Origin: Sternotherus odoratus
Taxonomy: Eukaryota > Chordata > Testudines > Kinosternidae
Length of the DNA: 64,000 nt
Assembly (NCBI GenBank): GCA_032164245.1
Contig: JAVMKO010000001.1
Location: forward strand, 288,555,041 to 288,619,040
Direction of reading: 5' to 3'
Below, one piece after another: positions 46,805-57,647 of the stretch. The notes below the pieces were generated by a model. That model did not search any database. It saw nothing but the letters and a program-made list of their open reading frames with translations, and was not told the origin of the DNA. The position numbers and the translations under genes are program-made. Position 1 is the stretch's first letter. Each line of letters starts with the position of its first letter.

Positions 46805-49180
46805 TAAGAGTTGACAGTGCGGAACTCTACTAATTCAGTGCAAAGAATATTAAAGAATGGGGGGAAACAGATTTTGTCTTTCTGTTTTGTGGTTAACTTT
46901 GACCTGGCTCCTGCAGTGGGACCCACACTGAGACCTGCTGATTTCAATGAGATTTGGGGACACCACATAGCTGTACAGCTCCACCCATGTGGATCTCACT
47001 GCAGGATCAGTAATTATGATTAATAAGGGAGCATCTGCCCCATTAGTCAGAGAATCAGGCTTAGTTGTTTACTGTCTCGCTTCAGTTACTCAATTCCTGT
47101 CCCTGGGTTTGGCTCTGTTTGATCCTGACGTCTCCAGGGACCAAAAAATTCACACTATTGATTTAGAGCTGTTTAGTGCTAACAGGAGAGTCTCTATACA
47201 TGCTGTTGCAAAGGCCTCGGAGGAACACCTCTATGGTGACCATCGCTCCTGATCCTGACAAGCCAGTCAAAGAAATCTGCTATAAGGGCAAACATCCTGA
47301 CAGGAAGAGGAAATGCTTCCTCTTGGCTCCCAGACACCGGATCACTTGCCTTCATATAGAAAGAAAATGTTATGTTTCCTGTCAGAGGGCTGGAGTATGT
47401 GTATTGGCCAGAGAGAGGAGCCCATGTGTTCCCCAATTGTGCAGTGAAGGGCTGATCTAAAGCCCATGGCAGTCAATGGAAAGACTTCTGATTGCAATGG
47501 TCACGCCAAGCTTAAAGAAACTTCTTACATGTACATTGTGTTAGGTGTCTGTAGGTATCCTGCTTGTTAAAAGGGGACACCAGCAAGAGAAAAATCATAG
47601 CTCAAACTAGCCCTAGAATACATGTGTGACTGCCAATGTGAGCAAAGGTCTCACACAAAAGGAGGTAGAGGCTGGCAGAAGTATTGCAGGGCAGTGGAAG
47701 ATGAGGACTCCAAGCTTGAACCCAGTACAGAAGGCTGTTCAGTTATCTCCACAGAGAAAGAGCAGCCCCAGCCTCTTTTTGTCTGGATGATGTTGAGTGA
47801 GTTTTCTGGTGGCAGTAAATTCAAATATGAAAAGTCTCCAGAAGAGAGAGAGAGAGCACAGTGTGTGAGACTCGCTCTGTAACAGCACCACCTAACGCTA
47901 ACGCAGGGAGCACTCTTCAGGAAGGAAAGGGGCCCACTTTACTTTTAAAACAGCCTCACGGTTCTACCTAGCTGCATTTGCCACAAGGATGAGGGTAGGG
48001 GGATTGCTTGGCTGATGCAATGACATGGCCTGTACAGTGGGAAGGGAACGGTTTTGTCAAGCTGACAATGAACAAAAGAGCTAAGGCTACTTTGCTTATA
48101 GATCAGCCTGTTCTCTGGCTCTTCAATGCTTACAGCATCTGTTGGGGCAAGTGGGGTGGGGCGAGGGGATACAAAAAGGATATTTGTATTCCGCTCCGGA
48201 ACTTGTGATGAGACTGACCTACACACACACACGCCACGCACACAAACTCAGTGTTGTGGTCAGTTAGCAGCAGCAAGCTCTGTCTCTGTATAAAGAGAGA
48301 CAGAGTGAAAGGGGCTGACTGGATCCATCAGACGACACAATACAAAGAGGAAAACTCCAGGAAATGAGAGTTGTGGGTGGTGTGGTTTTTTTTTTTAAAT
48401 GTCCAAGAAAAGATTTCCTGCAGCACTAAAAGGGCAATGGAGGCGGGAAGCTCTTCCCCCAAAATAAATAGGCAGCTGGATGTAGACAGCTCTGCCATGG
48501 GGCTGTCTGATTTGACAGAGAATGGACTAGGGTCAGTTCCTGAGGGTGCACCCCTTCCAGACCCCCTCTCCTCAAAGCACACCATCCTTCCTCCTCCCCC
48601 ACTTGGGGATTGTATCTCCGGTGGTTTTCAACCCATATTAAATTTAAATTATTGTGAGCCTTGTTCTTGTCCCTCTCAACTGAACTGTGTTTGGGTAGCA
48701 GCTTTGTCACTTGGCAAGTAAAAGCTGGGTTGTGAATGGGGGTGAGATTTGAAAGGGGGGCCCATTGCTTGGCTGTGGTGAGGGCCCCAGGAGCAATTAA
48801 TCCGCCCCTGGGCTAGGATGTTTGATTTTGTGTGGTTAGAAAGTTGGCAACCTCCCTCCCCCCGCTGTTCATTCCAACACTTTGTGACAGACTGGGTCAG
48901 CCTGAAACTGCCACTTTCACTCCTACTAACCTGGTGTTCCTGGGGGTTGGCAGAAACGAGAGGCCTTCCAGCAAAGTAACACAGGTCAAAAGCTAAAGCT
49001 GTTTCTCTAGCAGCAGCTGCTACAAAGGTTCTTTTGGATGTGTGAGGTTTGTTTTTGTTTGTTGGTTTTTCATTTTCTACCCCGAGGTTCCAAAACATGA
49101 ATGACAAAGGGGCAAAATAAGGAGAGGGAGGAAAACAGACCAGCACCTTTTGGTTTACCCAGGAGGTGGGCGGGCCTAAA
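46805..49180. other. Intron DNA with simple repeats only
   Basis: An AG run near 47,843-47,856 and an AC run near 48,222-48,235 are seen. The 156-codon minus frame at 48,676-49,146 has no recognisable domain. Confidence 0.4.
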
Positions 49181-49189
49181 CCCGTCCAT

Positions 49190-49590
49190 TACTGAAGTCC
49201 CTCCTCCAGCCTGGCGGGAGGGACACTGGACCCGGGGCCAATTAATTACGGGGGACAACTAATGAAAGAAAAAAAAAAGGACAAGGGAGTGCGTGAGGGT
49301 TACAGGTTTAAAACAAGGGTACGGGATGGGGACACCGAGCAGAGAACCCCACACAGCGCCCACTGCTCCGCGAAGCTATCGAGGGAGCCAGTGGACGCTG
49401 CCCAGTGGAACTCTGCCCGGATACGTGACTGAATGAGTGACCGGAAGTAGGCCCCACAGTCGCACTGTACCCCCTCGTCTAGCATCCTCCTCCTGGTAAT
49501 CGCTTCTTCCCTGTCTGCACAGCACGGGGCATGTGGAAAGAACCAGGGTCCGTGTGTTAGACTCTCAAGACTAGATTCCCAAACAGACAA
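49190..49590 (-). mobile_element. Possible LINE-type 3' fragment of unknown family
   Basis: The minus frame at 49,590-49,300 reads DREEAITRRRMLDEG, AYFRSLIQSRIRAEFHWAAS and FAEQWALCGVLCSVSPS, which looks like real protein. It is followed by a stop and a UTR-like stretch ending at a GGCCCCGGGTCC region. Family not identified. Confidence 0.35.
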
Positions 49591-50022
49591 ATTGCAGGCA
49601 AGTCATTAGGGTTCCATTTGTAGCCTGAACTGGATGGCAGTGGATGGGCATAAGGGGGAACAAGGCCCGGCTCTTATGCTGTTGCATGGTCTTCCTAGGT
49701 CCAAACTCACAGGGGTGAGAGCCTTTGGTACTTCCCCCTGCCTCCCAAGCAGGCAAAATCAATAATAGTCGTAGGGAAGGTGGTCAAGTATGGATTGAAA
49801 AGTGTGTTCGGGGGGTGCCACTCATGGGCAGTCAGTCAGCACTAGGACAGTGAGTTTTCTGGGACTGCAGATGGTGTAGCAAAGCCCTGCACCACAGACA
49901 CTTCCCATTGCTAGATCATCTCATACACCTACTAGGACTGGACACTGGACCTTCAGCTCTGAACATACATGACTCTACACATGGATTAAAGCTGATCTCC
50001 CTCAGCTGGCTCTGGTAGTAAG

Positions 50023-50535
50023 TCATAGAATCATGGCATATCAGGGTTGGAAGGGACCTCAGGAGGTCTAGTCCAACCCCCTGCTCAAAGCAGGACCAAC
50101 CCCCAACTATATCATCCCAGCCAGGGCTTTGTCTAGCCTGACCTTAAAAACCTCTAAGGAAGGAGATTCCACCACCTCATGTTGATTCATATCCAGCTTC
50201 TTGTCCACTGTAACTCCTAGATCCTTTTCCGCAGAACTGCTGCGTAGCCACTTGGTCCCTAGTCTGTAGTGGTGCATGGGATTCTTCCAACCTAAGTGCA
50301 GGACTCTGCACTTGTCCTTGTTGAACCTCATCAGATTTCTTTTGGCCCAGTCCTCTAATTTGTCTAGATCCCTCTGTATCCTATCCCTACCCTCCAGTGT
50401 ATCTACCACTCCTCCCAGATTAGTGACATGTTCAAACTTGCTGAGGGTGCACTCCACGCCATCCTCCAGATCATTAATGAAGATATTGAACAATATCTTC
50501 ATTAAGTCATTGATCCTCTCTATGCTGCAACACCA
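50023..50535 (-). mobile_element. CR1 LINE with internal deletion (RT fragment joined to 3' tail)
   Basis: The minus frame at 50,544-50,107 encodes the CR1 reverse-transcriptase piece [20 protein letters not shown], then [30 protein letters not shown] and [18 protein letters not shown]. It then jumps near 50,185 to the far C-terminal [16 protein letters not shown] and the 3' tail (GGTTGGAAGGGACCTCAGG reversed). The polymerase catalytic box normally reading FADDTKL is FEHVTNL here, so it is dead. Confidence 0.8.
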
Positions 50536-51065
50536 CTTGCCCATACACCCAGTGAAGTAAGGAGCTGAGTTGCAGTATTTTCCTCTTCAGCTCATCATCG
50601 TAATTTATAAAGTCAAGTCTACTTTTCTTCAGTGTCCTAAGGGTTAATGATTCATGCTTCCTTAAAGTGACATAAGTGGATGTAGTTGTTTTGCTCAAGT
50701 GCCATCCTGAGACTGCGACCTACACTGGCAATTGTTGAACCAAAGACACTTAATTTATCGGAATTTATCTAGCTTCAATTTCCAGCCATTACAGGCACAG
50801 TGGTGAAAATCTGGAGGAACTCCAGTGATATCAGAATTCAGCCAGAATTCTTCCTCCCTCATCCTTTGTGTATTTAGGTGTATTATAGTTGGGCCCTAAT
50901 CAGGACCCAGGGACCAATCTTGCTAGGGGCCGAGTAAACAAGTAGAACAAAGATAATCCCTGCTCCAGAGGGATCACAATTTAAGATGGTGACAAGATGC
51001 AACAGGTGGACAAAGCGAACCGGGACAAGTAACCATAAAGATAAGTGCGTTTGCATAAATAAGTA

Positions 51066-51735
51066 CAGTAAAACCCCGATTTAACGGACTTCGGATGCAA
51101 TGGACAAATTTTCCACTGCATCCGAAATCCGTTTTTCGCGGGTCCCACCTGCGGGCGGGCTGGCTGCTCCTGGATCCCGCCTGCTGGCGGGCGGGCTGGC
51201 TGGCTGCCGGATCCCGCCTGCGGGCGGGCGGGCTGGCTGGCTGCCGGATCCCGCCTGCGGGCGGGCGGGCTGGCTGGCTGCCGGCTCCCGCCTGCGGGCG
51301 GGCGGGCTGGCTGGCTGCCGGCTCCCGCCTGCGGGCGGGCGGGCTGGCTGGCTGCCGGCTCCCGCCTGCAGGCAGGCGCGCTGCCAGCTCCCGGATCCCG
51401 CCTGCTGGCGGGTGTGCTGCCGGCTCCCGGGTCCCGCCTGCGGGCGGGCGGGCTGCCGGCTCCCGGGTCCCGCCTGCGGGCGGGCAAGCTGCCGGCTCCC
51501 GCCCGCGGGCGGGCTGAGGGCTCCCGCCCGGGTCCCAGCAGCCGGGACCCGGGTGGACAGTTTGACGGCTCCCGGCCGTAAAACTCCATATAATGGACTA
51601 ATTCGGGTGAGGGGGTGTCCATTGTCAGCCGAAAGTCCATTATTTAATCATTTAAAAAAATGATTAAATAACGGACTTTCGGCTTTAACGGACACCCCCT
51701 CGCCCGAATTAGTCCGTTATATCGAGGTTTCACTG
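51066..51735. mobile_element. Tigger/pogo-type non-autonomous DNA transposon with internal minisatellite
   Basis: The ends CAGTAAAACCCCGATTTAAC and the reverse complement of GTTATATCGAGGTTTCACTG match the Tc1/mariner-Tigger terminal consensus, and TA flanks both sides (51,064-51,065 and 51,736-51,737). The left part carries a hairpin (TTCGGATGCA.. TGCATCCGAA). The right end is a near-perfect foldback of about 65-base arms (about 51,588-51,722) pairing around a TTTAAAAAAATGATTAAA centre. The middle is a GC-rich tandem array. There is no transposase, so any movement would need an enzyme supplied elsewhere. Confidence 0.85.
51141..51545. repeat. GC-rich minisatellite, 36-37-base units
   Basis: About ten units of the CCCGCCTGCGGGCGGG type with GGGCTGGCTGGCTGCC or GGCTGCCGGCTCCCGG spacers. 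The first units are about 37 bases and later ones about 36 with fewer GGCT steps. Each unit contains the dyad CCCGC..GCGGG. The Pro/Arg/Ala-rich frames on both strands (up to 219 codons) are products of the array. Confidence 0.9.
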
Positions 51736-51878
51736 TATCCTCATTGGTTGGTTGTAGTAGTCATAAGCAGCTGCCAGCTTAGCCAGCCCCAGAGAATAAC
51801 ACTCTGTAGGCATCACAGCGGAGGTAGTTCTTAGGGGGATTTATACCTGTGGGGATTTGTTTGAAATAAACCCTAGTT

Positions 51879-52187
51879 TGTGGGCTTGTCCTCACGGGGG
51901 GGGGGGGGGGAGGGGGAGGGGGGAATCGACGGCAGATACGCAACTTCAGCTATGTGAATCACTTAGCTGAAGTTTGCGTATCTGCCGCCGACTTACCGCC
52001 CGTCCCCACGGCAGCGGCCATCGGCAGCGCGCTTCCCCGTCGACTCCAGCTTGTGCCTCCTGGCAAGCTGGAGTTCCGGAGTCGACGGGGGAGCCGTGGG
52101 CGATCGATTTATCATGTCTTAGCGAGACACGATAAGTTGATCGCCAGAAGATCGATCCCGGAGCAGCCTCGTGAAGACAAGCCCACA
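51879..52187. mobile_element. Multi-hairpin MITE with TGTGGGCTTGTC ends
   Basis: The termini TGTGGGCTTGTCCTCACG and CGTGAAGACAAGCCCACA are inverted copies with one mismatch. Inside are three hairpins: 51,931-51,952 with 51,964-51,986; 52,035-52,053 with 52,064-52,090 (one 8-base bulge); 52,099-52,119 with 52,125-52,145. A G-rich run is at 51,896-51,923. I find no clear target duplication and no coding. Confidence 0.8.
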
Positions 52188-52844
52188 GTATATAAAGCAT
52201 GTGGGGTATGCGTTTTTATGTGCATTCCTCCGGTGTCTTTGTTTTTGAAGTGCCTGAGCCAGCTCCTCAGGGGGTGTCACTTGGTGTGGCAAAGGATCTG
52301 GACTTGTAGTTTGATTCCTGCCTGGTGTTAAACAACATTGGTGCTGGTGCTTTTTCTTTTTTTCTTTTGGCTGGGTAGTTATGTGGTGGTTGCTACAATT
52401 TATATTGATAACCCTGAACCTCAGTGTAATATCACAGTCAAATCTTCCCTTTCAACTTTCTCCAGTTAAACAATATCTTTGCTTTTTAAAAAATCACTGG
52501 TAAATTTTATTTGCCCAAATATTCCAACTCACGTGCTATATCTAGACAAATAACAGACCCACACATGAAAAGGCCCCATCCCTTCAGCAACTGAACTCAA
52601 GGTGCGAAGAATGAACACAATAGATTATTCAGCAATTCCTTCTCCTCTTCTAAGGTGGACTGGACATCCCTTAAATCCAGTAGAGGTTTCACAAGTAAAA
52701 ACACACTCCATTCCTCCCATCATGGAAGGGGTCCAGCATGGAAAATGCAAGTGTGTTCTTAACTAGGTATGATCTTCGTAGGTTTGCATGTAATCCTGAA
52801 GAAGTCTTAGATACTTTGCATCATCCACGCCTGTTCCTATAGAG

Positions 52845-53231
52845 CAGCCGTTCTCACACTCTGGATTGGGACCCCAAAGTGGGGCAGAACCCCATTTTAA
52901 TGGGGTCATCAGGCCTGGTTAAGACTTGCTGGGGACAGAGCCTGAGCTGCACTGCCCAGGACCAAAGCCAAAGCCCAATGGCTTCGACCCTGGGCAGTGG
53001 AACTCCGGTTACTGGCCTCCTGCCTGCGGCTGAAGCCCTTGGATTTCAGTTTTGCCCTTTCCCCTCCCACCCCCCACCCCCACCTGGGGCAGTGGGGCTT
53101 GAGCTTTGGCTTTGCCACCCCACACCCTAGGGCAGCAGGGCTTCAGTGAGCTCAGTCCCCCCTCCTCGGGTCGTGTAGTAATTTTTGTTGTCAGAAGTGG
53201 GTCGCGGTGCAATGACCTTTCAGAAACCCTG
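52845..53231. mobile_element. hAT-type MITE with 8-bp target duplication
   Basis: It begins CAGCCGTTCTCACACT and ends CAGAAACCCTG, the degenerate TTCTCAAACT terminal type. Flanks CTATAGAG (52,837-52,844) and CCATAGAG (53,232-53,239) agree at 7 of 8 bases. The inside is rich in GGGGCAGTGGGGCTT and GGGTCGTGTAG words. Confidence 0.75.
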
Positions 53232-53234
53232 CCA

Positions 53235-53355
53235 TAGAGTGTAAGTTCTTGGTGGCAGAGCCTGTCTCGTACTAGGAGCTAGGTGCTCCTCGGTGCTAGG
53301 TGCTTACTAGGTGCTCCTCGGTGCTAAACTACTGTAAAATAATAAATAAAATAAC
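53235..53355. repeat. L2/MIR-type end with internal duplication
   Basis: AGTGTAAGTTCTTGGTGGCA, then TAGGTGCTCCTCGGTGCTA twice (about 30 bases apart) and an AATAATAAATAAAATAA tail. Confidence 0.6.
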
Positions 53356-53719
53356 CTCAGCATTGCTGCCCGTGTGGGTACTAAACCTCACTGTGACATG
53401 CTGAGGCAAACTTTCTTGGATAATGTATATGAATGGGAAGCATGGAATAATAGGTAGAGTGGGGCTTTGACGTTGTCAAGCAATACTGTGAAATCTGATG
53501 GGTGTTGAATAGGGCTATGCATTTGGAAGAAGTATGATTTAAAGAGGGAGTCTGAATAGGAATCTCCCAGAATGAAAGCAGAAACTTCCACACACCTATG
53601 ACTAGAACCTGCTGCTCACACATCCAGCGCTTGCTAAAAATCAGAATTGCTGTTGAGGGAATTCAGCTTGGGCACCCAAATCACTCGTTACCTTTGAGAA
53701 TTGAGTTTCCAGTGACTTC

Positions 53720-53835
53720 ACTACACTCGTAACCTTTCTGTGCCTCAGCTTTGCCTGTAGCACTGTGTAGGTGCCTTACAGCAGTGTCGTGAGGCGTGAT
53801 TAATATTTGCAAATTATGCTGAGATCAGGTTAAAA
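53720..53835 (-). repeat. MIR-type repeat
   Basis: TAACCTTTCTGTGCCTCAGC and GTGAGGCGTGATTAATATTT show the MIR core in reverse. Confidence 0.5.
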
Positions 53836-53989
53836 AAAAAATCTAATTCTGATGTGTGCCCTCCTCTGCTTTGCAAGCAGATATAGCTAGGAGCATACAG
53901 GCGAGGCTGGTGATGGAATTAGATGATCCGGTCTGAGAAAACAACTGCTATTCAGTACAAATGTTTATGCTCCTCTCTTACAGTTGCAC

Positions 53990-54235
53990 ACAACGGCTTT
54001 TAAATGCATCTCTAATCAGAGGATGTAATTAGATAATGGAAGCAATTTACTATATGCTAGTGCCATGGAGCTAAGAGAGCTGTACCAGTAAATATCAATA
54101 TTCCATCCAAAGCAACCACACATTTTGAAACCAGTGATGCAACAATTGCAGGGAATTTTAATGCAAATAAGGAAAATCCAAGAGCTAAAATATCTTTCTT
54201 GCTGTTTTTACTTTGCATAAGGCAGAGGAACCTTA
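53990..54235. other. Non-repeat AT-rich block, candidate conserved element
   Basis: Unique-looking DNA containing an octamer (ATGCAAAT, about 54,161-54,168), GATGTAATTAG and AGCAACCACAC motifs. Function is inferred only. Confidence 0.2.
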
Positions 54236-54550
54236 AAGAGGCTAGTGCTTTAGAGCCTCATTAGCTCCTGACACAAGAGCATACCACCCACTCAAAGGCT
54301 CTTTCACAGCCCAAGAAGGCCTTGGAACTCCCGGGAACCATCTCATGAATAGCATCACATTGTGCAAAGTTGGATGGAGGGGGGAGAGAAAGCCATTGTG
54401 GAGGGACGGATTCCATGTGACGATGATGGGCTCCGGAGTGCTATTCTCCATTGTAGTGTTTGCAGAGATGCATCACCATGAGCACAGAAAGTAAGCGGTG
54501 GGAAACCACAGTCCATGTGGTGGTGTTTTCAAATGCACTTAAGTAACAAA

Positions 54551-54805
54551 GGGCTTGTCTATAGGAACACAGTCCATGGCAAGCTGGGGTGTAAATATAC
54601 CTTTCACTACCCTGCCACTCGCTATGTGTCCATGTGGACTTTGCTGCTGCGCACTAAAAGTGTGCTCTAAATCTATCTCCATTTCAAAGCAAGGTAGATC
54701 AGAGTGCACTAGTTCATGGCAGCAGGGTCCACACGGACAGAGTGAGCAGCAGGCTAGTGCGAGGTAGATGTACACCTCGGCTTGCCGCAAACGAAGTGTT
54801 CCTTA
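54551..54805. mobile_element. Long-palindrome MITE
   Basis: It starts GGGCTTGTCTATAGGAACAC. Arms of about 105 bases (about 54,564-54,668 and 54,697-54,802) are imperfect reverse complements; for example GTCCATGTGGAC pairs with GTCCACACGGAC and GGAACAC with GTGTTCC. The right outer terminus has decayed. Confidence 0.65.
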
Positions 54806-54809
54806 GGAG

Positions 54810-55635
54810 CACCTCTCCCACGGAAGGTCAACGGAACTTCTTTAAGGTGGAATTTTCATAGTACCAGACCTGGCATTTACAGCCACATTTTCCAAAGTGG
54901 CTACTTTTGGGCCCCTGTAGTGTGGGGTAGCCAGCCTCCTCCTTGTAGGTGCCTAATGTCTGGGATGTTCAAAGGGGACTAAGGAAGTTGTCTTAGACCA
55001 CTTTGAATATTTCAGCCTCACTCTGGATTTGGATGCCAAATTGTAGGCATTTAATTTTTCATGTTTAAGCCCCAAGGGGTAAAAAATTAGCTTTAGTGGG
55101 TAGAGCAGGACTCCTGCTGGGCTCCATTCTTGACGCTCCCTGTGGGGCTGTTGGTAAATTGCTCCCTTTCTTTGCATTTCAGATTTCCCACCTGCATAGG
55201 CAGTCCTAATACTTCCCTACCGGTTCAGGTATGCTGTGAGGCTGGAGAGTGCTTCAAGCCCCATCGCTGAGATAAAAGGAACTATACACAGATAAAGTGG
55301 TGTTGTATTTAACAAGAGCTGAGTGGAATTTTTTTTAATTACATCTCTGTGAGAAGCAGACAGGAAAGGTTTCACCTCGCCCTGTTTTCTGAGCAGCTGA
55401 AAAGCCAAATTCTCTTTTCTCCTGGTTCTCATCATATTCTACCTGATCCCTCTTGCCTATGTGCTCAGAGCTCTCCATTGAGATACATGCATCCAGCAGC
55501 AGCCTCCAGGCCTAGGACATCTCCCATTCCAGAGCTGGCATTGGCTGAAATGGAGAGGCAGGGAATTTAGTCCTCCTGCCTTTCATGTGTGGCTGCTTTC
55601 CAAATCTATTACTCTTTATTACTTGGCTTACAGTA
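54810..55635. other. Intron DNA, nothing firm
   Basis: Fragments of the foldback family may be present near 54,885-54,980; nothing else is recognised. Confidence 0.35.
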
Positions 55636-55639
55636 GCAC

Positions 55640-55868
55640 CTGGAGATGCCAGCTGAAATTGGGACCCCATTGTGTCAGACATTGTACAAACACACAGTGA
55701 GAGACAGTCCCCACCCCATAGAGTTCATAATCTAAGTACCTGAGAGAAAGGAGGAGGGAAACTGAGGCACAGAGCATGATGCAATTTACCCAAGGTCAAC
55801 GGCAGAGCCAGGAATAGATGCAAGAGCTCCTGCTACCTGGTCCAGTCCCCCCAAACCATGCTGCCTCC
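55640..55868 (+). repeat. L2/MIR-type repeat, near full length
   Basis: TGGGACCCCATTGTGTCAGA, ATTGTACAAACACACAG, GACAGTCCCCACCCC, GGGAAACTGAGGCACAGAGC and CAGAGCCAGGAATAG occur in order. Confidence 0.65.
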
Positions 55869-56513
55869 CGTATAATCACATCAGGCCTCAAGTAAAATGA
55901 GTTTTAATCTAATATTGGATTGCTAATGTTCTGGGTCAAATTCTGTGTTGGGCTATAGCACGGCACACAGCTCCCATTGATCTCAGTGAGCACCGAGCAC
56001 ACACATCCCAAGGGCCAGATGTGGCCTTTTGCGTAAGTAAGGTTTTGTCTAGTTAGCCTGTGCAATAGACACCAGCCCCAGTGAAGGAGGAAATTACACC
56101 GTGCATAGATGATGTGAATGCAACAGGGGAATAAGGCAGACCCTCCTTTGTCAGTATCTGACTTCATTGTGAGCTTGCCTAGAGCTTTACTTCACCAGCA
56201 AACAGCCCCTTCCCACCCACTAGATCCACTGCAAGGGTGTCTCCGATCCCAGCTCATGGGTGTGTCCAGCCAAGAATGGATTGGTCCCCCTTTACTATGC
56301 AGTTTGCACATTCAGTGATCTACTGAACATTCAGCTGTGGATAATTCAATGCCCATTCCCATCACTCGGGTCAAAAGTCCATAAAGCGTGAGTCATGCCG
56401 AAACCTTTCCCCTCCCCTCCTTGGGGCAATTTAATTAAAGACTCAACATTCCACATCCAAACGCAAATGAATTCCAGCCTGTTTGTGTGTGTAAGATAAC
56501 ACATATATCTAAA

Positions 56514-57514
56514 ATCAGAGAGGTAGCCGTGTTAGTCTGGAATAGCAGAGGTAACAAAGAGTCCTGTGGCACCTTAAAGACTAACTATAAAGTATTGAAG
56601 CATAAGCTTTCGTGGGCTAATACCCACTTTGTCGGATGCAAGCAGTGGAAGTGTCCAGGGGCAGGTATAGAAAAGTAGGCAAGAACCAGGTAGGAGGTAA
56701 CAAGGTTAGTTCAATTAGGCTGAACCAGTTTATCATCTCAAATCAGGGAGGGTGGGTTATTCTTCTAGCAGCTGAATAGGGGGTGTGATCTCTGAGAGAG
56801 AAGAAGCTGTTTTTTTAATTAGCAAGCCATTCATAATCCCTATTCAGTCCTGTATTGATTGTGTCAAATTTTCAAATGAATTGCAGCTCTGCAGTTTCTC
56901 TTTGCAGTCTGGTCTTGAAGTTTTTTTGCTGCAGTATGGTGACTTTTAAATCTGTAATTGTGTGTCCAGTCAGGTTGAAGTGTTCTCCTACAGGCTTTTG
57001 TATATTGCCATTCCTGATATCTGATTTGTGTCCATTTATCCTTTTTCGTAGGGACTGTCCAGTTTGGCCAATGTACATAGCAGAGGGACATTGGTGGCAT
57101 ATAATGGCATATATGACATTGGTAGATGTGCAGGTGAATGAACCAGTGATGGTGTGGCTGATCTGGTTAGGTCCTGTGATGGTGTTGCTGGTGTAGATAT
57201 GTGGGCAGAGTTGGCATCGAGGTTTGTTGTATGAATGGCTTTCTAATTACAAAAACAGCTTCTCCTCTCTGAGTTCACACTCCCTATTCAGCTGCTAGAA
57301 GAATAACCCACCCTCCCTTATTTGAGATAACAAGCTGGTTCAGCCTAATTGGACTAACCTTGTTACCTCCTACCTGATTCTTGCCTACTTTTCTATACCT
57401 GCCCCTGGACACTTCCACTGCTTGCATCCAACAAAGTGGGTATTAGCCCACGAAAGCTTATGCTTCTATACTTTATAGTTAGTCTTTAAGGTGCCACAGG
57501 ACTCTTTGTTACCT
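56514..57514 (-). mobile_element. Penelope-like element with inverted arms and 14-bp target duplication
   Basis: The 1,001-base insertion is flanked by CACATATATCTAAA on both sides (56,500-56,513 and 57,515-57,528). Its low end starts ATCAGAGAGGTAGCCGTGTT. Bases 56,549-56,834 recur inverted at 57,231-57,514. The about 400-base centre encodes, on the minus strand, part of a GIY-YIG nuclease (MYIGQTGQSLRKRINGHKSD, GNIQKPVGEHF). Only this C-terminal part remains, so it is defective. Inverted terminal copies are a known configuration of Penelope-like elements. Confidence 0.88.
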
Positions 57515-57647
57515 CACATATATCTAAAGCAAAGGAAGAGTCATGTCGGACATCACATTTCTCTCTTCAAGACTATTGGGTGAGTGGCTGTAGGCCCTTG
57601 CCTACGGCTGGCATGCCGTTCCACTTTACTAGTATGTAGCTAGGGCC

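Noticed and set aside
51141..51545. Possible CRISPR-like array
   Set aside because: Units are contiguous and similar throughout, with no unique spacers; the host is a vertebrate. It is a minisatellite.
50981..51663. Pro/Arg-rich frames of 140-219 codons on both strands
   Set aside because: They are produced by the 36-37-base minisatellite inside a transposon, and the unit length is not a stable multiple of three.
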